Of a stretch of 64,000 nucleotides of DNA, positions 20,955 to 32,436 are shown in pieces. Under the pieces are notes generated by a model that was not told where the DNA came from, searched no databases, and was given only the letters and a program-made list of their open reading frames with translations. Origin of the DNA: Phyllostachys edulis (Eukaryota > Streptophyta > Magnoliopsida > Poales > Poaceae). How positions within the stretch are numbered: the stretch's first letter is position 1; each line of letters begins with the position of its first letter. The stretch spans positions 108,204,999 to 108,268,998 of the forward strand of contig CM070562.1 in NCBI GenBank assembly GCA_036346405.1, written 5' to 3'. Both the position numbers and the translations under genes were made by a program.

Positions 20955-20990
20955 AGCGGCTTAAATGGTACCTCTCCTACTCTTGTGTTT

Positions 20991-21729
20991 AGACTGCAAC
21001 CCTTGAAGAAAAAAGATGTGTCCACAGGCTCCCCTCCAATGAAAAATAGGTACAGGAGAGACAATACCTGATGTGAGAGGAAACGGCGTTGGAGTTACTG
21101 TCCTGCAACGTGATGTTACAGCCATGCAGGAAAAGCTATTGGCCTCTGTTGATCTGTTCTTGACATGATGTTACATGAAACGTTACATTTGGATAGTACA
21201 TATCAGGATTATACTGTGCTGTGTACTACTATAGTACTATGACAAGCTTGACATATAGTTGCCTTAATGCATGAGGAGATCTTACTGAATGGCATTCAGA
21301 GTTTCAACTGCTTCCAGGAAGTTGTTAGTCTGTGTGCCTTCTTTAGATATGAAAACATGTTCAATGTAACTCAGATTTGTTGACATAATACATATACACA
21401 AGCAGTGCCAACATCATCATTTCTGCATCTCATCATCACAATGCTTCGTGGGGACCCTGGCAGTATTGCCTTTTGATGTGTTGCTGCATACTTTTCAAAA
21501 TCCTCTAATGAGGATGCATACACACCAAAGAGAGAGAGCATCATATCGCATTTCTTATCGACTACCACACGCAAGAGATATATGGCCGGCAGATTCACCT
21601 CTTTCTCGGTAAGCCATATTAAAAACCGATCGATCGGCAGGAAGGAACGCAGCCTCTCTCAGCTGGCAGCCTAGCAGTTGGTAGAGTTCAGGAGGCTTTA
21701 ATGGAAGTCTTGGTGCACCTGCAGCTTGT
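20991..21729 (-). other. upstream region of TAS3
   Basis: No conserved coding sequence. It may hold the 5' part, and perhaps an intron, of the TAS3 transcript: on the minus strand ttcaagggttgcag near 21000 resembles an intron acceptor. A purine/pyrimidine mixture with ordinary composition. Confidence 0.3.
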
Positions 21730-21738
21730 CTATATATG
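21730..21738 (-). promoter_or_regulatory. TATA-like site, candidate TAS3 promoter
   Basis: The minus strand reads gcatatatagac, about 775 bp upstream of the TAS3 ORF start. It is the best TATA-like sequence found in the upstream kilobase. It remains a guess without transcript data. Confidence 0.3.
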
Positions 21739-23180
21739 CAGCATATCCCTGAATTGCTTTTCTAGTCTTTTACACACTCAAATTCTAATTAGGAACCCTT
21801 TGCTGCAACTAATTGCTGTATTGCTCCACATATACTGCATGTGAGATTCTTACTGTTAATGTAGTTTAACTGCAGTAGGCAGCTACTTTGCCACTAATTC
21901 ACACAAATTTTTATGGAGGTATGGTGGTACTGGCAGTGGCACAGCTAGCTAGCTCATAAGTTTCAGGCATATATGAGAAAGTGATTGGTAGATGCAGGGT
22001 TCAGGAGGAGAGTTTATGGTGCCATTGCTGCTGCTGCAGCTGCTATTAGCAACCTGGGAGCAATTTTCTGCATGCCTGTATGTATGGGCTAGCTATGCTA
22101 TTGCATTGCTACTTGGTGTCTTGGAAGAGAGGCCAGCCAGGGATAGAAATAGAAATGCAGCAGCAGCAGCAACATGCAAGCTGTTGGAAAGCATGCAGAA
22201 ATCAACTCGTTGGCGCACTGTGCGCGTGCGTTAATTGGCAGCGCTGTTCCACGAACCCTCTCAGCAGATGCATGCATGAAGGGAGGCTCGGATCGATGTG
22301 ACAAGTGATCGGTCTCGTTGAGGTGAAAGGAGATGGATCGATGGCTACATGCAATTAATCCTACAACTATGTGTTGCTGTGTCTGTGCGTGTGTCAGCTC
22401 TCTCGGCCCCGCCCCTAGGGTGATTTGATTGATCCTGAGAAATCGAGAATGGCTGGAGTGCTGTGCTGGCTTCGCTCCTGCACTGCGCCGTGTCCCTGTG
22501 CTCTGTCTCTCTCTCTCTGAACCCGTTTCGGATGAACGTTTCTTTTTGTCCTGTGCTGGCATCGTCGTCGTGTACGAGTTATCGTGAATTCGTGGCCGAC
22601 AGAGTTGAATGCGTCTGCTTAGTTGTGCTGTGAAAATCTCGTTACATGCCTAGCATTAGCACCATTCATCGGTGCTCGTTGCAACTTTTTTGACAGACAA
22701 CGACACTTTGTGATCTAGCTTTATGTTCTTATATGACAACGGTTTACGTAAGAACCTGAAAAATTAAACTAATCTAAAAGTCGTTAAATGGTATTTAACA
22801 GTAATATAAAATTTCTTTAACAAGAGTAAAATAAAATTTCTTTAATAAGAATAAAACGTAAGCTCAGATTAATAGTAAATGCATCACCACAAATTTTCAT
22901 ACAAGTTCTATCGTCAAGAAGTAATTAACACAAATGACATAATGAATTTTTTTTACAACAAGAATAAATCATCGTTTCACATCAGAGTCGTTTACAAAGA
23001 TTCTTTACAAGCTGAATAAAACAATAATACAATCGCCGAATTAATCACAAGAATTGTTTAGACAAGGAGCTTCATCATCACCTCCACGACCATTGCCATT
23101 TTGGCCTGCCATTCCCAACCCCAAAAAAACCGACCAAGCCCAACTAGGTAAACCCACCATTTTTTTACCCACTTCCATTT
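21739..23180. other. no gene recognised
   Basis: Contains short simple repeats (gctgctgctgcagctgct near 22028, gcagcagcagcagca near 22157, tctctctctctc near 22506) but no domain-bearing frame. Checked for mature plant miRNA motifs; none was convincing. 22680-23160 is AT-rich. Confidence 0.5.
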
Positions 23181-24200
23181 TTGCCATATGAACCCCAACA
23201 ATGTGAGCTAAGAATTTCACATAGAGTATGTAACACTAACAGTAGCAATATCCATAGCGTCAACAATAGCTCTCAGAGCATCCTAGCATCCATCACAGAG
23301 CAAGGGATGGGCAGCGTAGAGGGGGTAGCAGGGAGCTCTACCTCGACAGCACCAACTCCATGGCCAACCCATTTTAGCCCACAACCAGATTATTCATCAT
23401 GCCTAAGCATCACCAAGCACACATCAGTAAATAACCAACTCACATCAGTAAAATAAAAGAAAGCTCAAAGCATGAAACCCAAAGTAGTAGAAGAGGAAAG
23501 TGGGGGTTTGAGTTCAAGGAAGCTGGCGGTAGGACGGGACCAAGCCGACGCACAGGCTAGGACCGAGTCGGGATGGCGCGACATTGGAGGAGGCGGCCCA
23601 AACCAGGAGATGCGGGCCGAGCGCAATGGGAAGGAGGTCTGCAGTGCTGTGGTGAGTGGGCCACCACAAAGACGCCGCGGGGCGTGGGAGGAGCACGATG
23701 ACGCGCCGACGAGAGCGCAACCAGAGGCGCTGGGCTGGGGCGCACAAGTGGCGGGAGAGGAGCCGAGCTGGGCCAAGAGGAACTGAGCGGCGGCGTTGGG
23801 CTGAGGGGCCACAGGGGCAAGGCCAAGCGCCAGAAGCGAGCAATGAGACGAGGCTGAGCCGACCTCAGCGCACGAGAGCCGAGGGCGGAGCGAGCTGGCC
23901 ATGGCGCAAAGAAGGGCGTGAGAAGGCGCCTTGAGCTTTGGCCGAAAAGGGAATCACCAAAGGAGAGAGGAGCTGAGAAGGAGGTGTAATGGAAGAATAT
24001 TGGAGGGACGAGAGATTGGGGAAGAAGCAGCTAGGGCCATTCGACTGGAGAGGATAGAATGGAGAGAGATAAGGGATAAGGGATTAGAGAGGAGAGAGAA
24101 TAAGAAATAAGGAGGAGAAATTAGGGAAAAGGAGTTTGGGTGGGGGTAATTAGGTAAGTCTTATTGAGGGCTATTGATGACAGATTTAGCGATAGAGAGG
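23181..24200. other. GC-rich block followed by purine-rich tract
   Basis: From 23465 to 23935 overlapping open frames exist on both strands (up to 145 codons, minus), rich in Ala/Ser/Pro or Arg/Gly, with no domain. 23940-24130 is strongly purine-rich on the plus strand (gagagg, gggaaaagg). Read on the minus strand this looks like a C/T-rich leader followed by an ATG at 23902. A transposon leader or captured first exon is possible; I cannot assign it. Confidence 0.3.
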
Positions 24201-26102
24201 AGCGCTAATAGTATTAAACATCAGTGCTGTGAAATTGTTAGATCATATAAATATGTTCACCGCGTGCGGATAGTTCCCAGTAGACTGACCGGTGGAAGTA
24301 AAGTGGTAAAATGCGTAAAAATTAATCTGAGAATATTTTATCGAAATTAAGCACCGATAAAATATTGGGATTAGACAAATAATCAGACGCGTTAAGAAAA
24401 TAAGTTAGATGTAATAGGTTAATTAAATTAAACAACACCGAGTTTATTTAGAAAAGCAAATAAATGTGTGCATACTTAAATAAAATCAATTTGGCGCATT
24501 TGCGCGAATAAAAGTTAATAGACTTGGTGAATTGCAAGTACGTTTAGTATTTTATTTTCGTTCGATAAAACACAGATATCAACAACCTTGATCTCAGAGC
24601 CATTAGACCGTAGAACCACCGCAGTTGGGGAGTGCTAACATATTGGAGATCCGCAAAATGTTATTAAATTAAAATATGCTAACTAAAAGAACCAACTGAC
24701 CTATATACTTACACTAGCACCAAAAGCAACTAAGTATTTATCTACATATTATGTGCGTCTGCCGTATAATTGCAGAGGCCGATCCAACGCAGGCAGGATT
24801 CGTTGATCCGGAGTACGTCGACGCCGCTTTTTACTACAACTACGAAGGCAAGCTTACTTTTGAGCATAAAGATAGTTATATTAAATGCACACCATATATT
24901 ACTGTATCATATATGTATTGCATCAAAAACTATGTCTCAAAATTAAATCGGTTAAAGAAGGCAAGAAGAAGAAAGATAAGAAGAAGAGAAGAGCCGTACA
25001 ACTGGAGGAGAGCCGATGTACTGGAAGAAAGTTAATAAGGTTGGTAAAAGGAACCCTGGGCAAGGAAGAGGGGGCGGCAAGAGGCAGGATCCTTTTACAT
25101 ATGGTTATAATATAATGACAAATAAAACTCTTACTCGGATAAGGGGCCGTATTTAAGTGCCAACCATTCTCTCGTTTTGGTGGACAGAAAAGGTTACCTT
25201 GCTACGTAATTATGTACTCCACAACGGGTAGGATAGTAAGCGCACGATGGAGTGTTGGGAACTGGAAGAGAGCCGACCCAACCAACATTTCTAGAACTTG
25301 GTGGAGGTAAGTCACCGACAGAAAGTAATGGGTGGAGACATAAATATGTAACCTGGAAAACATTCTGTATTCTGATCTCAAAACCGCATCAAAGGAAATG
25401 CGGGAGGCCCAGTGTCATTAGAGCTCAGAGTAACTATGGGTAAAGTGGTACAAACCTGCGTAGTGCTAAACAAAATCATGAATTCATGCATGTCTCCTGG
25501 ATTGGAGGCTACGATAATCCTCTGGGGTTTATCTTCTTACCGGGTAACAAGTAGTCTTTTCAGAAGTAAAACTTGCAACCTAAATCTTGATGATTATTTT
25601 CAGAGAAAGAGAAGAGGTAGAAATATGATAAGGAAAAGAGGTAGTCATCAGGTGCATTTTGTTACTATATGCTTGCTGAGTACACTAGTACTCACTCTTG
25701 CTATCTCTCCCCTTTGCTTAGATCCTAGTTCGGCCGGGAGTTATCCCGAGTGGGATGAGGGATTTGCAGGCACCGAGGAGGCCATTGGTGACGAGGATGT
25801 TGGTTACGAGGAGCAGGGCGAGGTGGATACCCTATTCGACTCGTGGGACGAGTAGACTGCTGGAGGGACCTAGCAGGCAAGCGTGGGGAATGTATTCCCC
25901 TTTGTAATTAAATATTTGTATCCATAACTTTAGTCTTGTGTGGCTACTGTTGTAATAAAGAACAGTTTCTATCTTATTGTTCTGCTGTGCTAACTCTGGT
26001 AAAGGCTTACTATTCGTTGGAACAGTGTTCTACTGAGCAAACGAATAGTAATCCGTATGCCTAAGTGTGATTACCCCTAGGGTAATGACACAGGACGCCG
26101 CA
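24201..26102 (+). repeat. gypsy-type LTR remnant (candidate)
   Basis: The 3' part (about 25640-25857) encodes an acidic ORF tail with YPEWDEGFAGTEEAIGDEDV and ends FDSWDE-stop. About 250 bp later comes a stretch with the stem tactattcgtt/aacgaatagta and ttacccctagggtaat. Acidic ORF tails a few hundred bases before the end occur in grass gypsy LTRs, including the solo LTR at 26157-29364 (YYEDPKVDGQGNDEE-stop). The last ~150 bp (25950-26102) is repeated at 45413-45575. No left end or target duplication was found. Confidence 0.4.
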
Positions 26103-26515
26103 GTCTAATAACTGAATGAATTCCATTGGCAGGTTCTCATGCCATGTGGTAGAATGTGTAACATCCCATTTTCAGATGTCGATTAGTATCCTTCTGTTTG
26201 TTTTCTTGGTTTTCAAAAAATATTTCAAATTATTGTGTAATTGCAAAATTCTCTAGTTTCTGCCTCATTTCAAATTTCGGGTTTCGCGTTTCAGCTTGAA
26301 TCTCGGTTTCAATTCAAATCCCCTTTGTTGGGCCTGACCCATTACTTTTCCTAGGGTCAGCGTCGAGCTGCCCTGGCACGCTCGTGCCCGCTTTGCTACA
26401 CCCTCATGCGCTCACCTGCTCCCTTGCCTGCTCTGTCCCGTCGCTCACCTACCACCCGCCTCGGGACCACGCGCCTCTGAGTCTCTCAGCAACTATCTCC
26501 TCCTCTCCTCCGGGC

Positions 26516-26522
26516 TATAAAG
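26516..26522 (+). promoter_or_regulatory. TATA box of the solo LTR
   Basis: TATAAAG within cgggctataaagagcc, followed by C/T-rich sequence. It is placed as expected for the U3/R border of this LTR and gives its orientation as plus. Confidence 0.55.
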
Positions 26523-26924
26523 AGCCAGAGCAGCCCCCTTCATCTCCTTCCCCCCACTCAACTCTCCAGCTCTCACTTTTGTTGTTGCAATTGCCCAAAG
26601 CTCGAGCTCCGAGTTCAAGCTGCCGCGCACCTCCTCTCGGTCCTCACCGCACTAGTGCAGCCCCCTCTTCTACACACGACATTTCATGTTCCAGAGCTCC
26701 TTGAAGCGATCCCCTCACTCATTTTCAGTTTTGTTTCGCAGGAGCCGCCGCATTTCCTCTTCTCCTTCAGTCCCAGCTGACCTCCCTATCGCCGTCCTCC
26801 TTCGCCTTCGACTGCGCACTTCCCCACCGTCGTTCGCCGTCCGTCGACCCCCTCCCCTCCTACCTCTCTCTTGGTCTTGATGAGTTTCTCATGCCCTGTT
26901 CTCTATCGTGTTCTTTCAACTGCA

Positions 26925-27300
26925 TCGAGCAGACGAACCCTTCTTTTCTTTTCGACCGCGTCGAGCAGTCAAATCCTTATTTTCTTTTCGACCGCGTCGA
27001 GCAGTCGAATCCTTCTTTTCTTTCGACCATGTCGAGCAGTCGAGTCTTTCTTTCGACCGCATCGAGTAGTCAAACTCTTCTTTCGACCACATCTTAATCA
27101 AGACCCCTTTTCAACCACGTCGAGTAGTCGAAACCCCCTTCTGACCATGTGGTCAATCCTTCCCTCGACCTGATAGTCAAAACCTTCCTACGACCAGCTA
27201 GTCGAATCCTTTCCTTCTTTTCGACCACGTCATGTAGTCAAAACTTCTTTTCGACCACTTGTGTAGTCAAATCCCTTCCGACCCCGTGAAGTCGGATGAT
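26925..27300. repeat. degenerate tandem repeats in the solo LTR
   Basis: The unit ttcgaccgcgtcgagcagtc plus a pyrimidine spacer (about 30-38 bp) recurs about ten times, becoming less regular to the right (ttcgaccacgtcatgtagtc, cgaccacttgtgtagtc). Confidence 0.8.
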
Positions 27301-28005
27301 CGGTACTCGAAACTAAAACTTCAAGGAATCCGTTCTCCTCTGTTGTAACTTCGGTTACAGTGTTTTTTTTTTGTTTCTAGCTTTGTCTAAATTCAAGATC
27401 TTGCTTTTGACTCCAGTCTTATTTAATTTAGAGTTCATTTGCTTTTTCTTGTTCATTTATTTGTTCTCCTTGCTTGTTTGACCTTTTCTGGTACGTGCGT
27501 CCGAGTAGAGTTCGAGGAAGCAGGAGGTTCCCATTTCGATCAAGCACAAGACTACCAAAACTCTCTTGTCTTTAGCTCAGGCGAGTCAATACTTTGATCA
27601 TTTTGAGCCTACAATTTATGCAAATTATATTCCTTTAGAATTACCAAAATTGAATGTTTTATTTATTTAAGCAAATGTATGTTAACTCTTAAGGTAGTTA
27701 AATGCCCATTTGTTGGTTAATTAATTATTATCCCATCCTTTGGCAATTGAATCCATTATTCCATGTCACCCTAGTAACTATGTGGTAAATTACTAGCTAT
27801 ATGTCGTACTTAAGCGACATGCTAGTCTTGCTTAAGTACCAGACATTAAAATGTCCCAACCATCATCTCTTAAATCATAATATGGTTTTGGGCAGTCATG
27901 GGAGGTACATGACTGAAGTATTTGAGATAAATTGGTTTTCCTCCTCAAAACCCCAAACTGCTTTTACCACATCTGGGCAGATGGTATGATGGTGGGTGCG
28001 GATGT

Positions 28006-28085
28006 AGAACGATAATGTGTGAAATGTGGTTTGAACCGCCCAGATGAACGAGAATGTGTGAAATGTGGTTTGAACCGCCCAGATG
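28006..28085. repeat. two-copy tandem duplication in the solo LTR
   Basis: The block gaacgataatgtgtgaaatg / tggtttgaaccgcccagatg occurs twice in succession, nearly identical. Confidence 0.85.
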
Positions 28086-29437
28086 ACATTAAGGACTTAA
28101 TCTGGTGATGACCTCCCATCGTAAAACATGTGCAACCACAAGTCTGCAAAGTGCAACTTGGCTTAGTAAAGTTATTGAACCCTGAAAGTCATCTCACTGG
28201 AGAGGATCAAGGTAGTGCAAGCGGTGGATGCGTTCCGGCTTGAATAGGACACCGTGGTAAGGTGAAGTTGTCAGCTGCGCTAGTCGTTGTGGTGAACATC
28301 CCGCACAACTTAAGGGTGCAGCCCATATGGGTGAGATGATGGAAGGAACGAGATAATTTGAAAAGTTACTGTGATGGTCTCTCGACCACATGACGAAGGA
28401 ATCGTGTAGGGCTACGAGTTGATTATCTCTTATGGGTACAGTGTACAAACCTCTGCAGAGTATAAACTGTTTAAACAGTCGCGCCTACGATCAAAGGCGG
28501 ACATAGGAACTTACTAGAGTTAGTTATATTTCAAAAACCTTTGTGAGTGGGATGAAAACTGGTCGGGTAGATGTAACCCTGATCTTGGTTTGTTCCTGAG
28601 TGGTCGTACCCAGTGTTGCTAAGTGGTGGATGTAACCACGAGTAAAAATAATCATAAAGTGGAGGTAACCTTCGCTATATTTTTATTATTGCACAACTAT
28701 TCGCTTTAAAGAAATGCAATTTGGTTAAAATGCTAAATGATAGGAATTTTCTAATTATTGATATTTGAAAACATTGCTTTGGCAAATAAAAGAACCCGAG
28801 CCACCCCTCTGAAGCCATGCATGTATACTATTGCATCTTGTGTGTTGGCTTGCGAGCACGGAAGTTGTGCTCATTCTCGCTCTTTCCCCAACCCTTCAGA
28901 TTCTACGGATCATGGAGACTAAGACTACTACGAGGACCCCAAAGTCGATGGGCAAGGCAATGACGAAGAGTAATCTAGTTTCGAGTAGTCTAAGTCTTGC
29001 CTCGGTTTAACTGGCTCAGTAGGTGCTTGCGTGCAACTAATATTATCCAACTCCTTGGGTAATATCGGTCATACACGGGCTACCCCAATCACTGCCTGTG
29101 GAGAGATGTGCTTTACCTCCCTTTTTGCTTCCGCTGTAGTTTCTGATGTTTTTGTGATGTAATCGTTTGGCATGTTCGGCCCTTATTGTAAAACCTGACC
29201 CGATGTGGTCTATATAAATTCTGATGTGCTAAATTAATGAATGGTTTGGTTTACGACTTGTATGAATTGATTCAGCAATGTGCCTGTGAGTACTATCTAC
29301 TGATCCAGGGAATAGCACAGTGTTTTCACAGATGATTTGGATTTCTAAAAATCCGGGTCCGACAGAATGGCAGAGGCCGGCGATGGTGGTTGAACTTGCC
29401 TTCTGCGTACGTAGGGATACATATGCAAATATGCAAT

Positions 29438-29683
29438 TAGACCCATTCATCTACCGGGGTGGGCCTGGAAAATACCGACCTGGCAAGGCCAAACCCGAAG
29501 CCCAAAGATCATTTTTTTTTACCGAACAAAATATTTATTATTTAATTCTTGTGGAATGAAATAACATTTTTATTATTTCGTCGGCCTTTATTGGGCTTTG
29601 GACCGGCCCTATGTGCAAAAAATTTGGGCCTAAGCCCATAAAAATCGGGTTGCGTTAGGACGGATTGCTCATGAACAGGTCTA
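29438..29683. mobile_element. short non-autonomous hAT element
   Basis: The left end reads TAGACCCATTCATCTACC; the right end, inverted, reads TAGACCTGTTCATGAGC. The interior is GC-rich near the ends (gggcctgg, ggcccaaacccgaagccc type words) and AT-rich in the middle. The flanking 8-mers tatgcaat and tctataat match at 5 of 8 positions, so the duplication has decayed or the ends are off by a little. Confidence 0.55.
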
Positions 29684-29783
29684 TCTATAATTAACATGAA
29701 TGACAATCTAAGAAGAGGAATGATGAAGGCTTGTGTTGGTTGGGTGACTAATTTTATTATAACCATATGGGTCTGAATTGTGG

Positions 29784-29872
29784 AACCACCTCTTGATGGG
29801 TGTGCGTACGACTCTACCCACCTGGTTTCAAATCATGATGCCAACCTTTACGCACACACAAGTATGTCTTAG
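29784..29872 (+). repeat. SINE-like sequence (copy A)
   Basis: accacctcttgatggg, then acccacctggtttcaaatca and tgatgccaacctttac. The ggtttcaaatca stretch resembles a degenerate tRNA B box. The same order of words occurs at 57450-57541. A tRNA-derived SINE is the simplest reading; confidence is modest because no A box or tail was fixed. Confidence 0.35.
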
Positions 29873-29930
29873 TAAGAACTTTGTGATGTCGCGGATTTAT
29901 GGTAACCGTTGTATTTTTAGGTGTGTGCTA

Positions 29931-31102
29931 AAGAGACGTACTCATATAGTTGTGCGTGTGTGTGCATCTACCTTGTCATCGGGGAAAAAGCCCAAATAGG
30001 AGATGAAGAGAGTTTAAATAGGAGATGAAGAACTGGCCACACTTTACCATCGTAACCGTAGCTACTGCCAGCCACCACGTCCATGATTGGCAGTGCCACT
30101 GTCGCCTCGCTGCACCACCGTCAGGTCATTGGGCCACGCGAAAATATACGGTGAGGGTTCGGTGAACCCCAAAGTTTTAACCCTAACTCAACAAAGGGGG
30201 CCAAGATCGATGAACCTTGGCCGCTAGAGGCAAAAAAAAAACGATGGCGAAGATGGAGAGACGCATAGACCAGAAACGGCTGGAAAATCGACTAGAGTCC
30301 GGTAAAATATCGATTCCTCCTCGTGCCGTGCATAGCGTGGCGCTGGTGCCGTGGCGCGTTTGAGATCCCTCGAGAGGGCGGCCGCGGAGAGAAAAGGCGC
30401 GCGCGGGGAGCGAACACTTGGCCGCCTCGTTGGCGCATGTTTCGCGGATCATGCCAGTCCAAAGCATGCATGATGCATATATGCCACCCCATCCTTTTCA
30501 AGCGAAAACGAGGTAAAGCAGAGCAAAGGGCTTCAATTCCGAGACAAAAACACGCCACATGCACCAACCGAGCAGAAGAAGTTTCCGAGTGCTTGCGTTG
30601 CAGTACATACATGTTGGCTAGCTACTGAAGAAGAAGTAGATTCAATTCAAGAACCATGCGTGCATGTACAGTTGTTGTACACTTGTACTACGCCAAAAAG
30701 CGATCGATCTATTCTATATATACCTTTTCCTTTCTGGCGACCAGCTAGTTTGCCCATTTAGTAGCAAATCGGTACATTATGAATTATGATCTCAACTTAA
30801 CATGGTTTAATTTGGTGTGGGCGTTTCTTTACGCAAGAGGAGAAAGCAGCGGGAGAAAAAGGATAACTAGGTTAATGGCGTACCTTGGACAGTCACATGC
30901 GTGCCACCAAACGCACTCATAATATGAGGGATTATGCCGTACGTGGGATGCCTAGCTAGCTAGTAGCTAATAGCTAGCCCCGCTAATTAAGGGCTATGAG
31001 TATGGCCTATATGTTTACTGGTGTAGCTTGTCACTATATTCGTAGAGCGAGCTTAATTAACTCTTCCCAGAAACATCGGATCCCTGGTAAATATAAGACT
31101 TA
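29931..31102. other. no gene recognised
   Basis: Short overlapping open frames around 30183-30630, without any domain; otherwise AT-rich with gctagctag runs near 30950. No RNA gene seen. Confidence 0.5.
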
Positions 31103-31417
31103 GGGTATCTCCAATATTGTCATGTCAGCCGCCGGTTAGTCATTCCATGTCAGCAAAATCTTAGATAGAAGAGAGGGAGGCATGAGAGAGAAGGGAAGTT
31201 GTATCTTCCTTAAACAACCATCTCTATACATGAACCAAGACAAAACAACTAGTGCATGTGAGAGATGGGGTGAAGGAGTGGGAATATTATAAGTTTGGTA
31301 TGAATGCTAGAGATAACTTGCTAGAGACAGCTTATTGGAGGTGTTGTCTCTAAATCTGTCTTTTGGTGACGTGAAGTTGATATAACAAAATTAGAGACGA
31401 CACAATTGGAGATGCCC
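31103..31417. mobile_element. PIF/Harbinger (Tourist-like) MITE
   Basis: Terminal inverted repeats GGGTATCTCCAATATTGTC (left) and GGGCATCTCCAATTGTGTC (right, inverted), flanked by the target trinucleotide TTA on both sides (31100-31102, 31418-31420). 315 bp, non-coding interior. Confidence 0.85.
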
Positions 31418-32415
31418 TTATGTATGCATGTTTGATATGTTGTACTGACACATCTGCACCAGGACGATTACATATAGTATGTGCTACACCAAGAGAGGTT
31501 GCAAGTCTAATTCTCGAATGCGTTTTTACCACATGCATGCGGTTGGATGCACTATCCTAACCGTTGAAGTGCTCTAAGATTCGTGCCTCCAGCTGGGGGA
31601 TCCGATGGGGAAGAGACGAGAGGGGGGAGGAGAAAAGGGAGGATGAGGAAGAGAGGGGGGTTTAATACGAAAATGCAGGAGGGTTATTTTGCAAAAATCG
31701 CAGTGGGAGGGAAGCACACAGATCTCGGAGCATAATGAACGGCCACGATAGTGCACCGGGTGCATATACATAAAAACTTGGTGTGTGTGTGTGTGTGTGT
31801 GTACGTACATATGAAACAGACAGCAATCAAGTGAGCAACTGGGCAAACTCAAGACGAGCGTTGGTCTTGGTACTAGCCAACGCCGATCAAATTCCCATGT
31901 ACGTACACAGCATTCGTGTTGTCAGCTTGCAAGCGTACGTAAACGTAAGGCTGCTGATCATACCACGGGACCTCTCTAAGCTTTTTGGGGACGTCGCAAG
32001 TACTTGCTACACTGTGAGTATTAATGCAGTGTGGCATGGCATGGCAATGTGGACGTGGGCCTTGACCTCCCATGTGCATGCATGTGCACTGTCTCCTCCT
32101 CCTCGCCATCCAGGGCCACCTCCTCCTCTCACCTGGCCTCCCAGCCAATCAAAACCACAGGCTCCTCGCACTAAACACGTCTTGTGATGATCGTATTAAC
32201 AACCCTCCCTTTCCCTTTCTCTCCAACTCACACCAAATATCTCTTCCAATAACACCATCATTAGCCTCTAGTACATATATACACAAGCTTATTATTAATC
32301 AGCATGCCAATGCGCCTGGCCTAGCCGGCATATTGCTACTTGTCAAGTTCATGATAGCATTCTTGCTCCATCGCCGGCTATATATTTCAATTACCGGTGT
32401 CTGGCTAGCTAGCTC
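31418..32415. other. upstream region of the bHLH gene
   Basis: No gene. It includes a purine-rich stretch (31595-31665), a GT microsatellite (31781-31802) and the likely promoter of the bHLH gene; tatatatac (32272-32280) and ctatatatt (32379-32387) are the TATA-like candidates. Confidence 0.45.
31781..31802. repeat. (GT)n microsatellite
   Basis: Eleven GT units without interruption. Confidence 0.95.
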
Positions 32416-32436
32416 ATGCCTTCACCTTGCCTAGGC

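Larger units (their letters stand above)
20290..20990 (-). ncRNA. TAS3: TAS3 trans-acting siRNA gene
   Basis: The minus strand has the full two-hit TAS3 layout. In transcript order: a short ORF (20954-20631); a 5' miR390 site (20621-20601) with mismatches at miRNA positions 9-10, as in non-cleaved 5' TAS3 sites; a tasiR-ARF (20467-20447) beginning TTCTTGACCTTGCAAGG; and a 3' miR390 site (20352-20332) perfectly paired to miRNA positions 1-17. Slicing between miRNA positions 10 and 11 falls between 20342 and 20341. Counting 21-nt registers upward from 20342 puts the sixth at 20447-20467, exactly the tasiR-ARF (5'D6). Known role of the family: RDR6/DCL4-dependent siRNAs that silence ARF2/ARF3/ARF4-type auxin response factors in leaf polarity and development. 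Only one tasiR-ARF copy is seen. Transcript ends are not known; a TATA-like site at 21730-21738 could be the promoter. Confidence 0.92.
26157..29364 (+). mobile_element. 3.2-kb solo LTR, gypsy type
   Basis: Begins TGTAACATCCCATTTTCAG and ends CCGGGTCCGACA. It is flanked by a perfect 5-bp target-site duplication, GAATG (26152-26156 and 29365-29369). TG...CA ends, length and the TGTAACATCCC start fit the RIRE3-like gypsy LTRs of grasses. Inside are a GC-rich upstream segment with a TATA box at 26516, a pyrimidine-rich transcribed part with tandem repeats (26925-27300), a 38-bp tandem duplication (about 28006-28085) and an acidic ORF tail ending near 28970. No internal retroelement region is present, so it is a solo LTR. 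Confidence 0.87.

Noticed and set aside
22477..22500. ctgcactgc followed by tccctg, resembling miR408
   Set aside because: Only part of the mature sequence matches with shifted spacing, and no pairing arm is nearby.
23465..23902. 145-codon minus-strand frame as a gene
   Set aside because: Ala/Ser/Pro-rich with overlapping frames on the other strand and no domain; kept only as an unassigned GC-rich block.
25575..25597. aatcttgatgat, resembling miR172
   Set aside because: A 12-nt match only; no foldback.
28006..28085. CRISPR-like repeat
   Set aside because: Only two adjacent copies with no spacers, in a plant LTR.
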